NCBI GenBank assembly: GCA_937877655.1
Contig: CALFJC010000142.1
Coordinates: forward strand, 1 to 21,456
DNA from: an uncultured Selenomonadales bacterium
Lineage (GTDB): Bacteria; Bacillota; Negativicutes; Selenomonadales; Selenomonadaceae
DNA length: 21,456 bases
Direction of reading: 5' to 3'
The position numbers were made by a program, and so were the translations under genes. How positions within the stretch are numbered: the stretch's first letter is position 1; the number at the start of each line of letters is the position of its first letter. Shown here one piece after another: positions 6,669-14,162 of this stretch. The notes under the pieces were generated by a model. It did not search any database. It was not told the DNA's origin and saw nothing but the letters and a program-made list of their open reading frames with translations.

Positions 6669-6779
6669 ATTACGAATTACGCATTGCTAATTGATTTTCC
6701 TGCGCCCGTGTCTTCACCAACCGCTACAAATTTCTTTCATTAAGAATTACGAATCGCTTTACTTTCAATCTTTCCATCT
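6669..6779. repeat. Degenerate heptad repeats and second copy of a 20-nt repeat
   Basis: 6669-6695 and 6739-6757 hold worn versions of the ATTAGGA/ATTACGA heptad seen at 3201 and 4299. Bases 6760-6779 repeat 1915-1934 exactly, and both are followed within a short distance by CTGTGCGC. So two intergenic regions over 4 kb apart share a composite of short repeats. Confidence 0.7.
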
Positions 6780-6835
6780 CTAACTGTGCGCTCGTGCCTT
6801 CGTTACCCGCTATTTTCCCTAAGCTTTAATTTTAA

Positions 6836-7474
6836 TCACTTAATTTCGACGGGCAATAAAATTTCTCCAAGTTCCTCATACAAAAAATTTGCCGCCGTCA
6901 AATCGTTCATTTCGATAAAAAAATTTTTTGCCTGTGCGGGCAACAGTAAAATTTCCAGCGTCACAAGTTCGGCATAATCTGAATTTGCGACGCGGATTTT
7001 TTTGTTGCGCAAATAATTTTCGACAGTCGCCAAGAAATTGTATTCGAGCGTCAGCGAAATTCTTTTGAACAAAGTCATCTGTACAATTTTTGAATTGGCA
7101 ATTCCGAGCGCGGCGGTGTGCGAATAAGCTCTGATTAAACCGCCCGCGCCGAGTTTTATCCCGCCGAAATATCGCGTGACAACAACTGCGCAATTTGTCA
7201 AATCGTTTTTCTTAATCGTCTCCAAAATCGGATTGCCCGCCGTGCCGCCCGGCTCGCCGTCGTCGTTTGATTTTTGTTTGTCGCCGCGCTCGCCCAATAT
7301 CCAAGCCGAACAATTATGCGTCGCGTCAAAATATTTTTTCCGAATCATCAACACGAAGTCGCGGGCTTCCTCTTCCGTCTCAACGTGCTTGACATGCGCC
7401 AAAAATTTTGACTTGTTGACTTCATAAATCGCAGAAAAAATTTCTCCGCCCGCAACGGTTTTAAAATTCGTCAT
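6836..7474 (-). CDS. yigZ: YigZ/IMPACT-family protein
   Basis: 212 aa from ATG 7474, 15 nt after the metalloprotease gene, with only a weak GGGG before it, so translation may be coupled. Residues ~15-125 form the IMPACT (UPF0029) domain, with KSKFLAHV, THNCSAWILG, DDGEPGGTAG and the strongly conserved VVVTRYFGGIKLGAGGLIRA. Residues ~140-205 fit the C-terminal DUF1949 ferredoxin-like domain. The eukaryotic relative IMPACT regulates the kinase GCN2; the bacterial role is not settled, though ribosome or RNA binding has been proposed. It is the last gene of the hemW-metalloprotease-yigZ group. Confidence 0.93.
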   Translation of the reverse strand: MTNFKTVAGGEIFSAIYEVNKSKFLAHVKHVETEEEARDFVLMIRKKYFDATHNCSAWILGERGDKQKSNDDGEPGGTAGNPILETIKKNDLTNCAVVVTRYFGGIKLGAGGLIRAYSHTAALGIANSKIVQMTLFKRISLTLEYNFLATVENYLRNKKIRVANSDYAELVTLEILLLPAQAKNFFIEMNDLTAANFLYEELGEILLPVEIK

Positions 7475-7489
7475 GACTTCAACGCCCCG

Positions 7490-8389
7490 TTATTTTTTGG
7501 AATTATAAACTTCGCGGACGCTGTTCCAAATGTATTTATTGTTTTGGTCGTCGCGTTGTCCGTCTTTACGCCACTTCGCCACGCCGCCGAATTCTTCTGC
7601 CGCAAGATTTTCTTTCGATTTCATTTTCTCAATCACTTTTCGCATGACATTTGCCCCGTAAATTACATTGTCTTCAAAAACCGGCGAGCCGTCCACATAT
7701 TTATATTTCCTAATCAGCTTGTCGGGAATTTTCGCCTTGTCGTTCATTTTCACAGCCAAAGGATACCATAACTGCTCCGCCGCGCTGTATTTGATTTGGA
7801 AAATTTTTTTTGCCGCAGAATCGCTCCGCAACTTCCAAGAAATATTTTTGTCAACGGGATATTTTTTTATTTTTTCAATCGAATCCTGCGACCAACGCGC
7901 CATTCCCTCCAAAAACCAGCCGTTTCTGAAATAAGTCGCGCCGTATTGAATCAGATGAAAATATTCGTGCGCCGGCGTCTGCCCTTTATGCGGGTCAAAC
8001 GTATTCGCAACGCTGACATGTAACGCCCGTTCATTTGAATCATGCTTTGAACTTTTTCGCACGCCGCTGAAAGCAGTTCCGTATGAACTCATGTTTTCTT
8101 TCGGCTCGATGTCAACTTCAATCGACGTGACATTCGGATAACGCTCGGAGACAAGCGGGTCGGGAAATTTGAAAACGTCCTTGAACAATTCGCGAGCCGC
8201 ATTAATCTGTGTTGCAATGTCTTCAATCATATCGGGCACGCCGTTTGAATTCAAATCTTTTTTATCTTTCGGCGCGGCGGCTCCCGTCTCGTCGTAAATC
8301 ACATAAACAATCCCTTGTTGATAAACCGCCGCACTTACGCTTTGAATTGTCGCGAGCAAAAAACCAATCGCCATAATTAAAATTTTCAT
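7490..8389 (-). CDS. Secreted HExxH zinc metalloprotease-like protein
   Basis: 299 aa from ATG 8389, with AGGAGG and 8-nt spacing; an in-frame start at 8431 would lie inside hemW and is rejected. Residues 1-20 are a signal peptide (hydrophobic IMAIGFLLATI, then SVSA before AVY). DLNSNGVPDMIED (45-57) resembles a calcium-binding DxNxNGxxD loop. HEYFH at 141-145 with NGWFLEGMARW placing Glu161 sixteen residues later gives the zinc-ligand pattern of gluzincin peptidases (two His and a distant Glu), with Glu142 as general base. The precise family is not recognised. It probably acts outside the cytoplasmic membrane; the substrate is unknown. It starts 14 nt after the hemW stop and is probably cotranscribed with hemW. 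Confidence 0.75.
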   Translation of the reverse strand: MKILIMAIGFLLATIQSVSAAVYQQGIVYVIYDETGAAAPKDKKDLNSNGVPDMIEDIATQINAARELFKDVFKFPDPLVSERYPNVTSIEVDIEPKENMSSYGTAFSGVRKSSKHDSNERALHVSVANTFDPHKGQTPAHEYFHLIQYGATYFRNGWFLEGMARWSQDSIEKIKKYPVDKNISWKLRSDSAAKKIFQIKYSAAEQLWYPLAVKMNDKAKIPDKLIRKYKYVDGSPVFEDNVIYGANVMRKVIEKMKSKENLAAEEFGGVAKWRKDGQRDDQNNKYIWNSVREVYNSKK

Positions 8390-8402
8390 CTGAAAAACCT
8401 CC

Positions 8403-9500
8403 TTACAATAAAAAATCCGCAAAAACTTCATTGCCCAATGCCAAGCCGCGCTCCGTCAAAGAAATTTTGTCGCCGTCAACTTTCAGCAAGCCGCGCCGAA
8501 TATTTTTTTCCATGACTTCGCCGAATATGTCAAAAAATTTTTCGCCGAAAATTTTTTCAAAAACCTGCGCGGAAATGCCGTCCGTCATTCGCAAGCCGAG
8601 AAAACAAAATTCTTCCATTGCCGCCCGCCGCGTAACAATTTCTTCGACAACGGGAATATTTTTTTCAATGTAAGTCGCAACGTCGCGAACATTTGAAGTT
8701 CTCAATTTGCCGTCGAAACTGTGTGCGCCCGCGCCGAAGCCGAAATATTTTTTCCCCGTCCAATAGCCGACGTTGTGGCGGCTCTCGAAATTTTTTTTGG
8801 CGAAATTGCTTATCTCATAACGGCGATAACCGAGCGCGGGCAAATTTTCCGTGATGAAGTCGTACATATCGGCGCAAAGATTTTCATTTGGCAAATGAAG
8901 TTTATCTGCGCGGAAAAGTTCAAAAAATTTCGTGCCCTCCTCAACTTCCAAACCGTAAATCGAAACGTGTTGAACGTCAAGATTTTTTATTTGCTCAATG
9001 TCGCGGCGAAGTTTTTTCAAAGTTTGATTCGGCAAGCCGTACATTAAATCGACGCTGACATTGTCGAAAAAATTTTTGGCAAGTTCAATCGTTTTAATCG
9101 CCGTCCGCGAATCGTGAATCCTGCCCAAAATTTTTAAAAGTTCGTCGTCAAAACTCTGAACGCCCAAGCTCAATCTGTTAAAGCCCAAAACTTTCAAACC
9201 GCGCAGATAATTTTCATTGACGGTGCCGGGATTTGCCTCGATTGTAATTTCCGCGCCGCTTTCGACATTAAAATTTTCTTCAACCGCGCAGATAATTTTT
9301 TCCAACTGATTCAAAGTTAAAATTGTCGGCGTGCCGCCGCCGAAATAAATTGTCTCGGTTAAAGATTTATCGCCGCGCAGATTTATTTCTTTAATCAAAG
9401 CTTCGACATAAAAATTTTTCTCCGTCGCGTCGCCGATTTTGGAATTGAAGGCGCAGTAGTTACATTTTTTTTCGCAAAAAGGAATGTGAACATAAATCAA
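8403..9500 (-). CDS. hemW: Radical SAM protein HemW (coproporphyrinogen III oxidase-like)
   Basis: 365 aa from TTG 9500, with GGAGG about 9 nt upstream. CEKKCNYCAF (Cys9, Cys13, Cys16) binds the 4Fe-4S cluster of radical SAM enzymes. Then come YFGGGTPTIL, EANPGT, LSLGVQSFDDELL, DLMYGLPNQT and the HNVGYW motif associated with haem binding in HemW, plus the C-terminal winged-helix-like domain. HemW is thought to deliver haem to membrane proteins rather than to oxidise coproporphyrinogen; the fourth cysteine of true HemN (two residues after Cys16) is Asn here, as expected. Its ribosome binding site and start codon lie inside the sucC terminator, so expression likely depends on readthrough. Confidence 0.93.
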   Translation of the reverse strand: MIYVHIPFCEKKCNYCAFNSKIGDATEKNFYVEALIKEINLRGDKSLTETIYFGGGTPTILTLNQLEKIICAVEENFNVESGAEITIEANPGTVNENYLRGLKVLGFNRLSLGVQSFDDELLKILGRIHDSRTAIKTIELAKNFFDNVSVDLMYGLPNQTLKKLRRDIEQIKNLDVQHVSIYGLEVEEGTKFFELFRADKLHLPNENLCADMYDFITENLPALGYRRYEISNFAKKNFESRHNVGYWTGKKYFGFGAGAHSFDGKLRTSNVRDVATYIEKNIPVVEEIVTRRAAMEEFCFLGLRMTDGISAQVFEKIFGEKFFDIFGEVMEKNIRRGLLKVDGDKISLTERGLALGNEVFADFLL

Positions 9501-9535
9501 AAAAAATTCCTCCCCAAAAAATTTTTTCGGGAAGG
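9499..9535 (-). terminator. Intrinsic terminator of sucC overlapping the hemW start
   Basis: On the minus strand CCTTCCC (9535-9529) pairs with GGGGAGG (9515-9509), with one G-U pair and a self-complementary A6T6 loop that can extend the stem. AA and T8 (9506-9499) follow. The 3' arm is the hemW Shine-Dalgarno and the T run touches its TTG start (9500-9498). It begins 20 nt after the sucC stop. Confidence 0.85.
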
Positions 9536-9554
9536 AGAAAAATTTTCCTGCCTG

Positions 9555-10739
9555 TTAAGCCGATTTGACAAGGCGAACAATTTCTTCCGCGCCGCCCTCC
9601 ATAGTTTCAGCCATAATCACGTTGGCAATCGGCGATTCTTTTAAAATTTCTCTGCCGCGCTCGACGTTGGTTCCTTCAAGCCGAACGACAACCGGCACGG
9701 GAATTGATTTTCCGTCGGGCGAAATAATTTTTGCCGCGTCTACAATCCCTTGCGCCACCAAGTCGCATTTGTTTATGCCGCCGAAAATGTTTACAAAAAT
9801 TCCCTTCGACTGCCCGCCTTCCAACATAATTTTAAAAGCTTCCGCGATTTTTTCGGGCGTGGAATCGCCGCCGACATCAAGGAAATTTGCCGGCTCGCCG
9901 CCGAAATGTTTTAAAATATCGACAGTCGCCATTGCCAAGCCCGCGCCGTTCACCATACAGGCAACGTCGCCGCCGAGATTGACATAATTTAAGCCGAGTT
10001 TCGAGGCGTGAAGTTCTTTGGCATCTTCTTCGGTTTCGTCACGCAGAGATTCAACGTCGGGATGACGATAAAGTGCGCTGTCGTCGAAATTCAATTTGGC
10101 GTCAAGCGCGATAACATCATTTTCTTCCGTGACGACAAGCGGATTAATTTCTGCCAGCGAACAATCTTTTTTCACAAAAGCCCTGTGCAGATTAATCATG
10201 AGTTTCGTAACCTTGCGAATGACTTCTTTCGGAAAATTCATTTTGTAAGCAAGGCGCGTCGCTTGGAAAGGCGCAAGTCCGACAGCGGGATCAATGTACT
10301 CCTTGAAAATTTTTTCGGGAGTTTCGGCGGCAACTTTTTCAATTTCAACGCCGCCTTCTTCCGAACCCATCATCACGACGCGAGCCGTCTGCCTGTCGAC
10401 AACGAAACTCAGATAATATTCCTTTTTGATATTCGAGCCCGCCTCAATCAAAAGTCTCTTGACAACTTTTCCTTCCGAACCTGTTTGATGAGTGACGAGC
10501 GTTTTGCCCAAAAGTTCTTCCGCGTATTGGCGAACTTCATTCAAATTGCGAGCGAGTTTGACGCCGCCCGCCTTGCCGCGTCCGCCCGCATGAATTTGCG
10601 CTTTGACAACGGTAACGTCCGCGCCGAGCATTTGCGCCTGCTTGACGGCTTCTTCAACACTGAACGCCGCGCCGCCGTCGGGAACATTGACGCCGTAACC
10701 GCGCAGAATCGCTTTGCTTTGATATTCATGGATATTCAA
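9555..10739 (-). CDS. sucC: Succinate--CoA ligase (ADP-forming), beta subunit
   Basis: 394 aa from TTG 10739 (MNIHEYQSKAIL is the standard N-terminus), with GGGAG 8 nt upstream. It joins succinate and CoA using a nucleotide triphosphate, together with the alpha subunit SucD. The ATP-grasp domain is clear: AQIHAGGRGKAGGVKLA at about 48-64, AEINPLVV, and ALDAKLNFDD. The C-terminal ligase half has NGAGLAMATVD, FLDVGGD and NIFGGINKCD. No sucD follows, which is unusual because sucCD is normally a tight pair; a terminator comes directly after sucC instead. It is 18 bp behind the mutarotase-like gene, so it belongs to that transcription unit. Confidence 0.96.
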   Translation of the reverse strand: MNIHEYQSKAILRGYGVNVPDGGAAFSVEEAVKQAQMLGADVTVVKAQIHAGGRGKAGGVKLARNLNEVRQYAEELLGKTLVTHQTGSEGKVVKRLLIEAGSNIKKEYYLSFVVDRQTARVVMMGSEEGGVEIEKVAAETPEKIFKEYIDPAVGLAPFQATRLAYKMNFPKEVIRKVTKLMINLHRAFVKKDCSLAEINPLVVTEENDVIALDAKLNFDDSALYRHPDVESLRDETEEDAKELHASKLGLNYVNLGGDVACMVNGAGLAMATVDILKHFGGEPANFLDVGGDSTPEKIAEAFKIMLEGGQSKGIFVNIFGGINKCDLVAQGIVDAAKIISPDGKSIPVPVVVRLEGTNVERGREILKESPIANVIMAETMEGGAEEIVRLVKSA

Positions 10740-10757
10740 AGTATCAGCTCCCAAAAA

Positions 10758-11468
10758 TTATTTTCTGTTTTTAATCATGTAAACGGTTTGAGATTTAATT
10801 TTTCCGTCCGCCGCGTCCGAGCCGCTTGTTTTAATCGCAAAGCCGCCGTCGACCGCCTGCGCCTGAATTTTATTCTGCGTCGCGTAAACAATCAAATCAA
10901 TCTGCAACGCTTCGGAAAAAATATTCGCCGCATTTTTCAAGCCCGCGTCGAGATAATCAATCGGGCAACCGGGATCGTAGCCGAACATGCCGAGTTCCAT
11001 TTCGACTTCCGCCTTTTCCGTGACGGGATAAATTTTTTCTTCGGAAATTTTTTCCCAAGCCGCGCCCTTTTGGCAAGCCCTGAAATCGGCATCGGGCATG
11101 GCGAAAACCATTTCCGTAGAAATATCTTCAACGCCGTCCGCCTCGTATTTAATGCTGATCTCGTTGTCGTTGGAGATGCTGTAAGTCACGGTTGCCGACT
11201 TGCCGTCGAGCTCTGCGGAAAATTTCATGCCTTCAAGAGTTTCTTCAGCCTGCCAGATAATTTTGGAAAAATCTTCGCCGCCGTCGACAAAAACTTTGCC
11301 CGCAGATTCATCGTTTTTGAGCAGAAATTGATTCGTAAAATTTTTGTCGCGGAATCTCATCGAAATGACTCGCGCTCCGAGATCGGTAACTTTAAGTTCG
11401 TTGCCTTTGGTATTGCGCATTGTCCAGACAGTCGCCTTACCCGAAATTTCTTTTTTGATTGACGGCAT
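10758..11468 (-). CDS. Aldose 1-epimerase (mutarotase)-like protein, short and lacking the usual catalytic His
   Basis: 236 aa from ATG 11468, 9 nt after AGGAGG; an ATG three codons earlier touches the binding site and is less likely. The N-terminus follows the GalM pattern: TMRNTKGNELKVTDLGARVISMRF, then a FSKIIWQAEETLEGMKFSAE segment and TVTYSISNDNEISIKYEA, typical of the mutarotase beta-sandwich. GalM proteins are ~340 aa and then carry an NHxYFNL motif with a catalytic His; here the matching place reads TEMVFAMPD with no His. It is likely a sugar-binding or structural relative, not an active epimerase. It begins 1 base after the EAL-protein stop and precedes sucC by 18 bp. Confidence 0.6.
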   Translation of the reverse strand: MPSIKKEISGKATVWTMRNTKGNELKVTDLGARVISMRFRDKNFTNQFLLKNDESAGKVFVDGGEDFSKIIWQAEETLEGMKFSAELDGKSATVTYSISNDNEISIKYEADGVEDISTEMVFAMPDADFRACQKGAAWEKISEEKIYPVTEKAEVEMELGMFGYDPGCPIDYLDAGLKNAANIFSEALQIDLIVYATQNKIQAQAVDGGFAIKTSGSDAADGKIKSQTVYMIKNRK

Positions 11469-11469
11469 A

Positions 11470-12783
11470 TCAATCATCCTCCTTGTTTAAAAGATATTTA
11501 TCCAAAAGTTTTTCGTAGTCTTTAATCGGCAACGGGCGCGAGAAATAATATCCTTGAATTGCCACATCACCCAAGCTTGCCACGTATTCGGCTTGCGTTT
11601 GAGTTTCGACGCCTTCAATAACCGTTCCCATTCCCAGAGCATTTGTCAACGCAACTACAAATTTCAAAATGACTGCAACACGCGGCGATTTTTCCAGCTC
11701 GCGAATGAATGCCATATCAACTTTTATCGTGTCAAGCGGCATGTCCTTAAGCATGTTCAGCGAAGAATAGCCCGAACCGAAATCGTCCATCAAAACCGAA
11801 AAGCCCAGTTCTTTGAACGTCGAGATCATGTCGAGGAGCTGTACTTGATTGTCGGTGTAGGCACTTTCCGTGACTTCCAATTTCAACATCCACGGCTCCA
11901 GATCATATTTTTCAAGCAGAAGGGAAAGAAATTCTGCCAAGTCGGAGCTGTAGAAATTCAAGCGCGACAAGTTCACGGAGATTGGAACAATCGGTTTATT
12001 TTCATTCAGCCGTTTGCGTTGAAGGCGGCAAGCTTCTTCCCAAACAAAACGATCCAAGCGAACGATAAAGCCGTTGCGCTCGCAGACGGGAATAAATTTT
12101 CCCGGCGAAATCATTCCGTGAATCGGATGGAACCAGCGAACCAAAGCTTCGGCACTTACGACGGTATTTTTATGCGGATCAAAAATCGGCTGAAGGAAAA
12201 TCGTAAATTGATGTTCGTTGATTGCAATTTCCAAGTTGCCCGTTATGAGAAGTTCCTCAATCATTTGATCCCGCATTTTTGCATCATAATAGGCGTAGCG
12301 CGTCAGATAACTGCCTTTGATTCGGCGAAGAGCCATGCCGGCTCGGTCGCACATTTGATGAATCGGCAAATTGATATTGTCGACAGGATAAATGCCCGCA
12401 AAAAATAAAATGTTGTGGCTTATGTGCAGGGCTTTAATTCTTTCGTCAAGGTCTTTGATAATTTTTTCAATGTCAAGTTCCTCGCTCGGTATGCACAAAA
12501 TAAAATGATCGGCATCGGCGCGGCAACTCAAAGACGTTCGCGGGTTGAGTGTCGCCTTAAAATATTCTCCCGCATTTTTCAAAATCACATTGCCCGTCTC
12601 CACGTGAAACAGATCGTTTATGATTTTAAAACAGCTTATGTCCATACAAACAATGGAATATTTTGTATCGTAGCGTGCTCCGAGAAGTAATTGGGCTTCC
12701 GTAAAAAAAACGTCGCGATTATAAAGACCCGTCAAGGGATCAAATTTACTTCCGATTGTCGGCAAAACTCCTTCAGCTCTCAA
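11470..12783 (-). CDS. c-di-GMP phosphodiesterase: degenerate GGDEF plus intact EAL domain
   Basis: 437 aa from TTG 12783, with GGGGAGG 8 nt upstream. Residues ~14-165 are a diguanylate-cyclase fold (DPLTGLYNRD), but the GGDEF motif has become DADHF within RADADHF (88-94), so cyclase activity is unlikely. Residues ~180-432 are an EAL domain with its key groups in place: SAEALVRW (EAL at 212-214), SVNLS, EVTES, MDDFGSGYSSL (332-342), DTIKVD and VIEGVET. Such proteins usually hydrolyse cyclic di-GMP, sometimes with GTP binding by the dead GGDEF as an allosteric switch. No membrane segment or sensor domain is visible, so it is cytoplasmic. It heads the operon with the mutarotase-like gene and sucC. 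Confidence 0.93.
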   Translation of the reverse strand: MRAEGVLPTIGSKFDPLTGLYNRDVFFTEAQLLLGARYDTKYSIVCMDISCFKIINDLFHVETGNVILKNAGEYFKATLNPRTSLSCRADADHFILCIPSEELDIEKIIKDLDERIKALHISHNILFFAGIYPVDNINLPIHQMCDRAGMALRRIKGSYLTRYAYYDAKMRDQMIEELLITGNLEIAINEHQFTIFLQPIFDPHKNTVVSAEALVRWFHPIHGMISPGKFIPVCERNGFIVRLDRFVWEEACRLQRKRLNENKPIVPISVNLSRLNFYSSDLAEFLSLLLEKYDLEPWMLKLEVTESAYTDNQVQLLDMISTFKELGFSVLMDDFGSGYSSLNMLKDMPLDTIKVDMAFIRELEKSPRVAVILKFVVALTNALGMGTVIEGVETQTQAEYVASLGDVAIQGYYFSRPLPIKDYEKLLDKYLLNKEDD

Positions 12784-12949
12784 ATTGATTCTCCTCCCCA
12801 AGCTTGTTTGGCTTTAGAAATTTTTTCAACTATTCAACGCCGAAAATTAAATCCCTTTCAATTTTCTTGCTTGCGTTCAAGAAATTTGTATAAAGAAGAC
12901 TTTTAACGGCGGCGGCTCGCTCCTTCGATTGAGTCAATCATGAAATTTA

Positions 12950-13166
12950 TGTTTAGGATCTACTTTTTCTTTGCTTGTCCAAAGACCCGCTTTAAAAGCG
13001 GGGGAACAGTAAGGTGTGGCGACTGACTTTAAGTCTTTAAGAACTTGGAGCGCACCAGCTGGATGCAACGTCACGTTGCCAAAAAGAAAAGACCCCTCGC
13101 AGGGGCGTTTCCGACAAAGAAAACATCCTGTTTTTGTTGCCGGCGGGCGCACGTCCTGTGCGCCCG
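12950..13166. repeat. Dispersed hairpin-rich intergenic element, copy B (interrupted)
   Basis: The left arm TACTTTTTCTTTG (12961-12973) and start of the right arm CAAAG (12980-12984) match copies A and C. The rest of the right arm is replaced by ~90 bp of unrelated sequence before the AAAAAGAAAAGACCCCTCGC block (13081-13100) and AGGGGCGT resume. The terminal hairpin is CGGGCGCAC (13144-13152) with GTGCGCCCG (13158-13166). The whole 12802-13204 gap holds no convincing gene; it separates era (minus) from the EAL gene's 5' end. Confidence 0.8.
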
Positions 13167-13204
13167 TGAATCACTTCGATTCTGTTTTCCTTTCGCATTG
13201 CTTT

Positions 13205-14095
13205 TTAAAATTCTTTCAATCCGAAACTTTGCAAAGCCCCCAATGAATTTCGCCAATCCTTCTTCACTTTGACCCATAAATCCAAGAAAATTTTTGCGCC
13301 GAGTAACATTTCAATTTCGGGACGAGACTCCTTGCCGATATTTTTTAACATTGAGCCGCCCTTCCCAATCAAAATTTTTTTCTGCGAATCGCGCTCGACA
13401 TAAATTGTTGCGCGAATAAAAATTGTGCCGTTTTCTCGCGGCGTGAATTCTTCCAAATCGACGGCGATTGAGTGAGGAACTTCATCTTGCGTCGCGTGTA
13501 AAATTTTTTCCCGAATCAATTCGGCGATTATCAACCGTTCGGGCTGATCCGTTATCATTTCGGCGGGATAATATTGCACGCCTTCAGGCAGAAATTTTTT
13601 TGCTTCGTCAATCAATTCGTCAACATTTGTTCCGTCCGTCGCGCTTATCGGTACCACTGCCGCAAAATCTCTGCGCGTCGAGTACTCCGCAATTATCGGC
13701 AAAATTTTTTCCCGCTCAATCAAATCAATTTTATTCACAACCAAAATTACGGGCTTGCTTGTCGCGCTCAATCTTTCCAAAATATATTTTTCGCCGCCGC
13801 CGAATTTTTCCGTTGCGTCAATGACAAAAAAAATCACGTCGACTTCCTTAAGCGTACCTTCCGCCGCCTTCAACATGTATTCGCCGAGTTTGAATTTCGG
13901 TTTGTGAATGCCGGGCGTGTCAAGAAAAATTATCTGCGCGTCTTCCTGCGTCAAAATGCATTGAATCCGACTGCGCGTCGTCTGCGGCTTGTCGGACGTT
14001 ATCGCTATTTTTTGCCCGATAATTTTATTAATCAGCGTCGATTTGCCGACATTCGGTCGCCCGATAACCGTAACGAATCCCGATTTATATTCCAT
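13205..14095 (-). CDS. era: GTPase Era
   Basis: 297 aa from ATG 14095, with GGAGG 7 nt upstream (a longer open frame to 14170 overlaps the rpoD stop and terminator). Era binds the 3' end of 16S rRNA and helps 30S maturation. G motifs: G1 GRPNVGKST (12-20), the switch segment TTRSRIQCI, G3 DTPG followed by IHKPKFKLGEYM, and G4 NKID. The C-terminal KH domain has ILIGKGGSMLKNIGKESR. Length is normal. It lies 67 bp after rpoD on the same strand, but the rpoD terminator ends only 30 bp before its start. Confidence 0.97.
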   Translation of the reverse strand: MEYKSGFVTVIGRPNVGKSTLINKIIGQKIAITSDKPQTTRSRIQCILTQEDAQIIFLDTPGIHKPKFKLGEYMLKAAEGTLKEVDVIFFVIDATEKFGGGEKYILERLSATSKPVILVVNKIDLIEREKILPIIAEYSTRRDFAAVVPISATDGTNVDELIDEAKKFLPEGVQYYPAEMITDQPERLIIAELIREKILHATQDEVPHSIAVDLEEFTPRENGTIFIRATIYVERDSQKKILIGKGGSMLKNIGKESRPEIEMLLGAKIFLDLWVKVKKDWRNSLGALQSFGLKEF

Positions 14096-14124
14096 TTCAA
14101 TTCCTCCAAAAATTTTTTGCAATG

Positions 14125-14154
14125 AAAAAGGAGCCGTCAAAAATTTTCGGCTCC
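14125..14154 (-). terminator. Intrinsic terminator after rpoD, just before era
   Basis: On the minus strand a perfect 7-bp stem, GGAGCCG (14154-14148) with CGGCTCC (14136-14130), has an 11-nt loop and is followed by T5 (14129-14125). It starts 8 nt after the rpoD stop. Only 29 nt separate its T run from the era start. Confidence 0.9.
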
Positions 14155-14162
14155 CCGTGAGT

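Noticed and set aside
6448..6690. 80-codon open frame within repeat copy A
   Set aside because: Entirely repeat-derived, with no ribosome binding site; similar frames in copies B and C are not conserved in length or sequence.
10008..11462. 484-codon open frame on the plus strand opposite sucC and the mutarotase-like gene
   Set aside because: It is antisense to two well-supported genes, rich in Phe, Arg and Asn with no domain pattern, and arises from the codon bias of the real strand.
12934..13277. Several 68-76-codon frames across repeat copy B
   Set aside because: They overlap on both strands, cover hairpins and show no protein-like composition.
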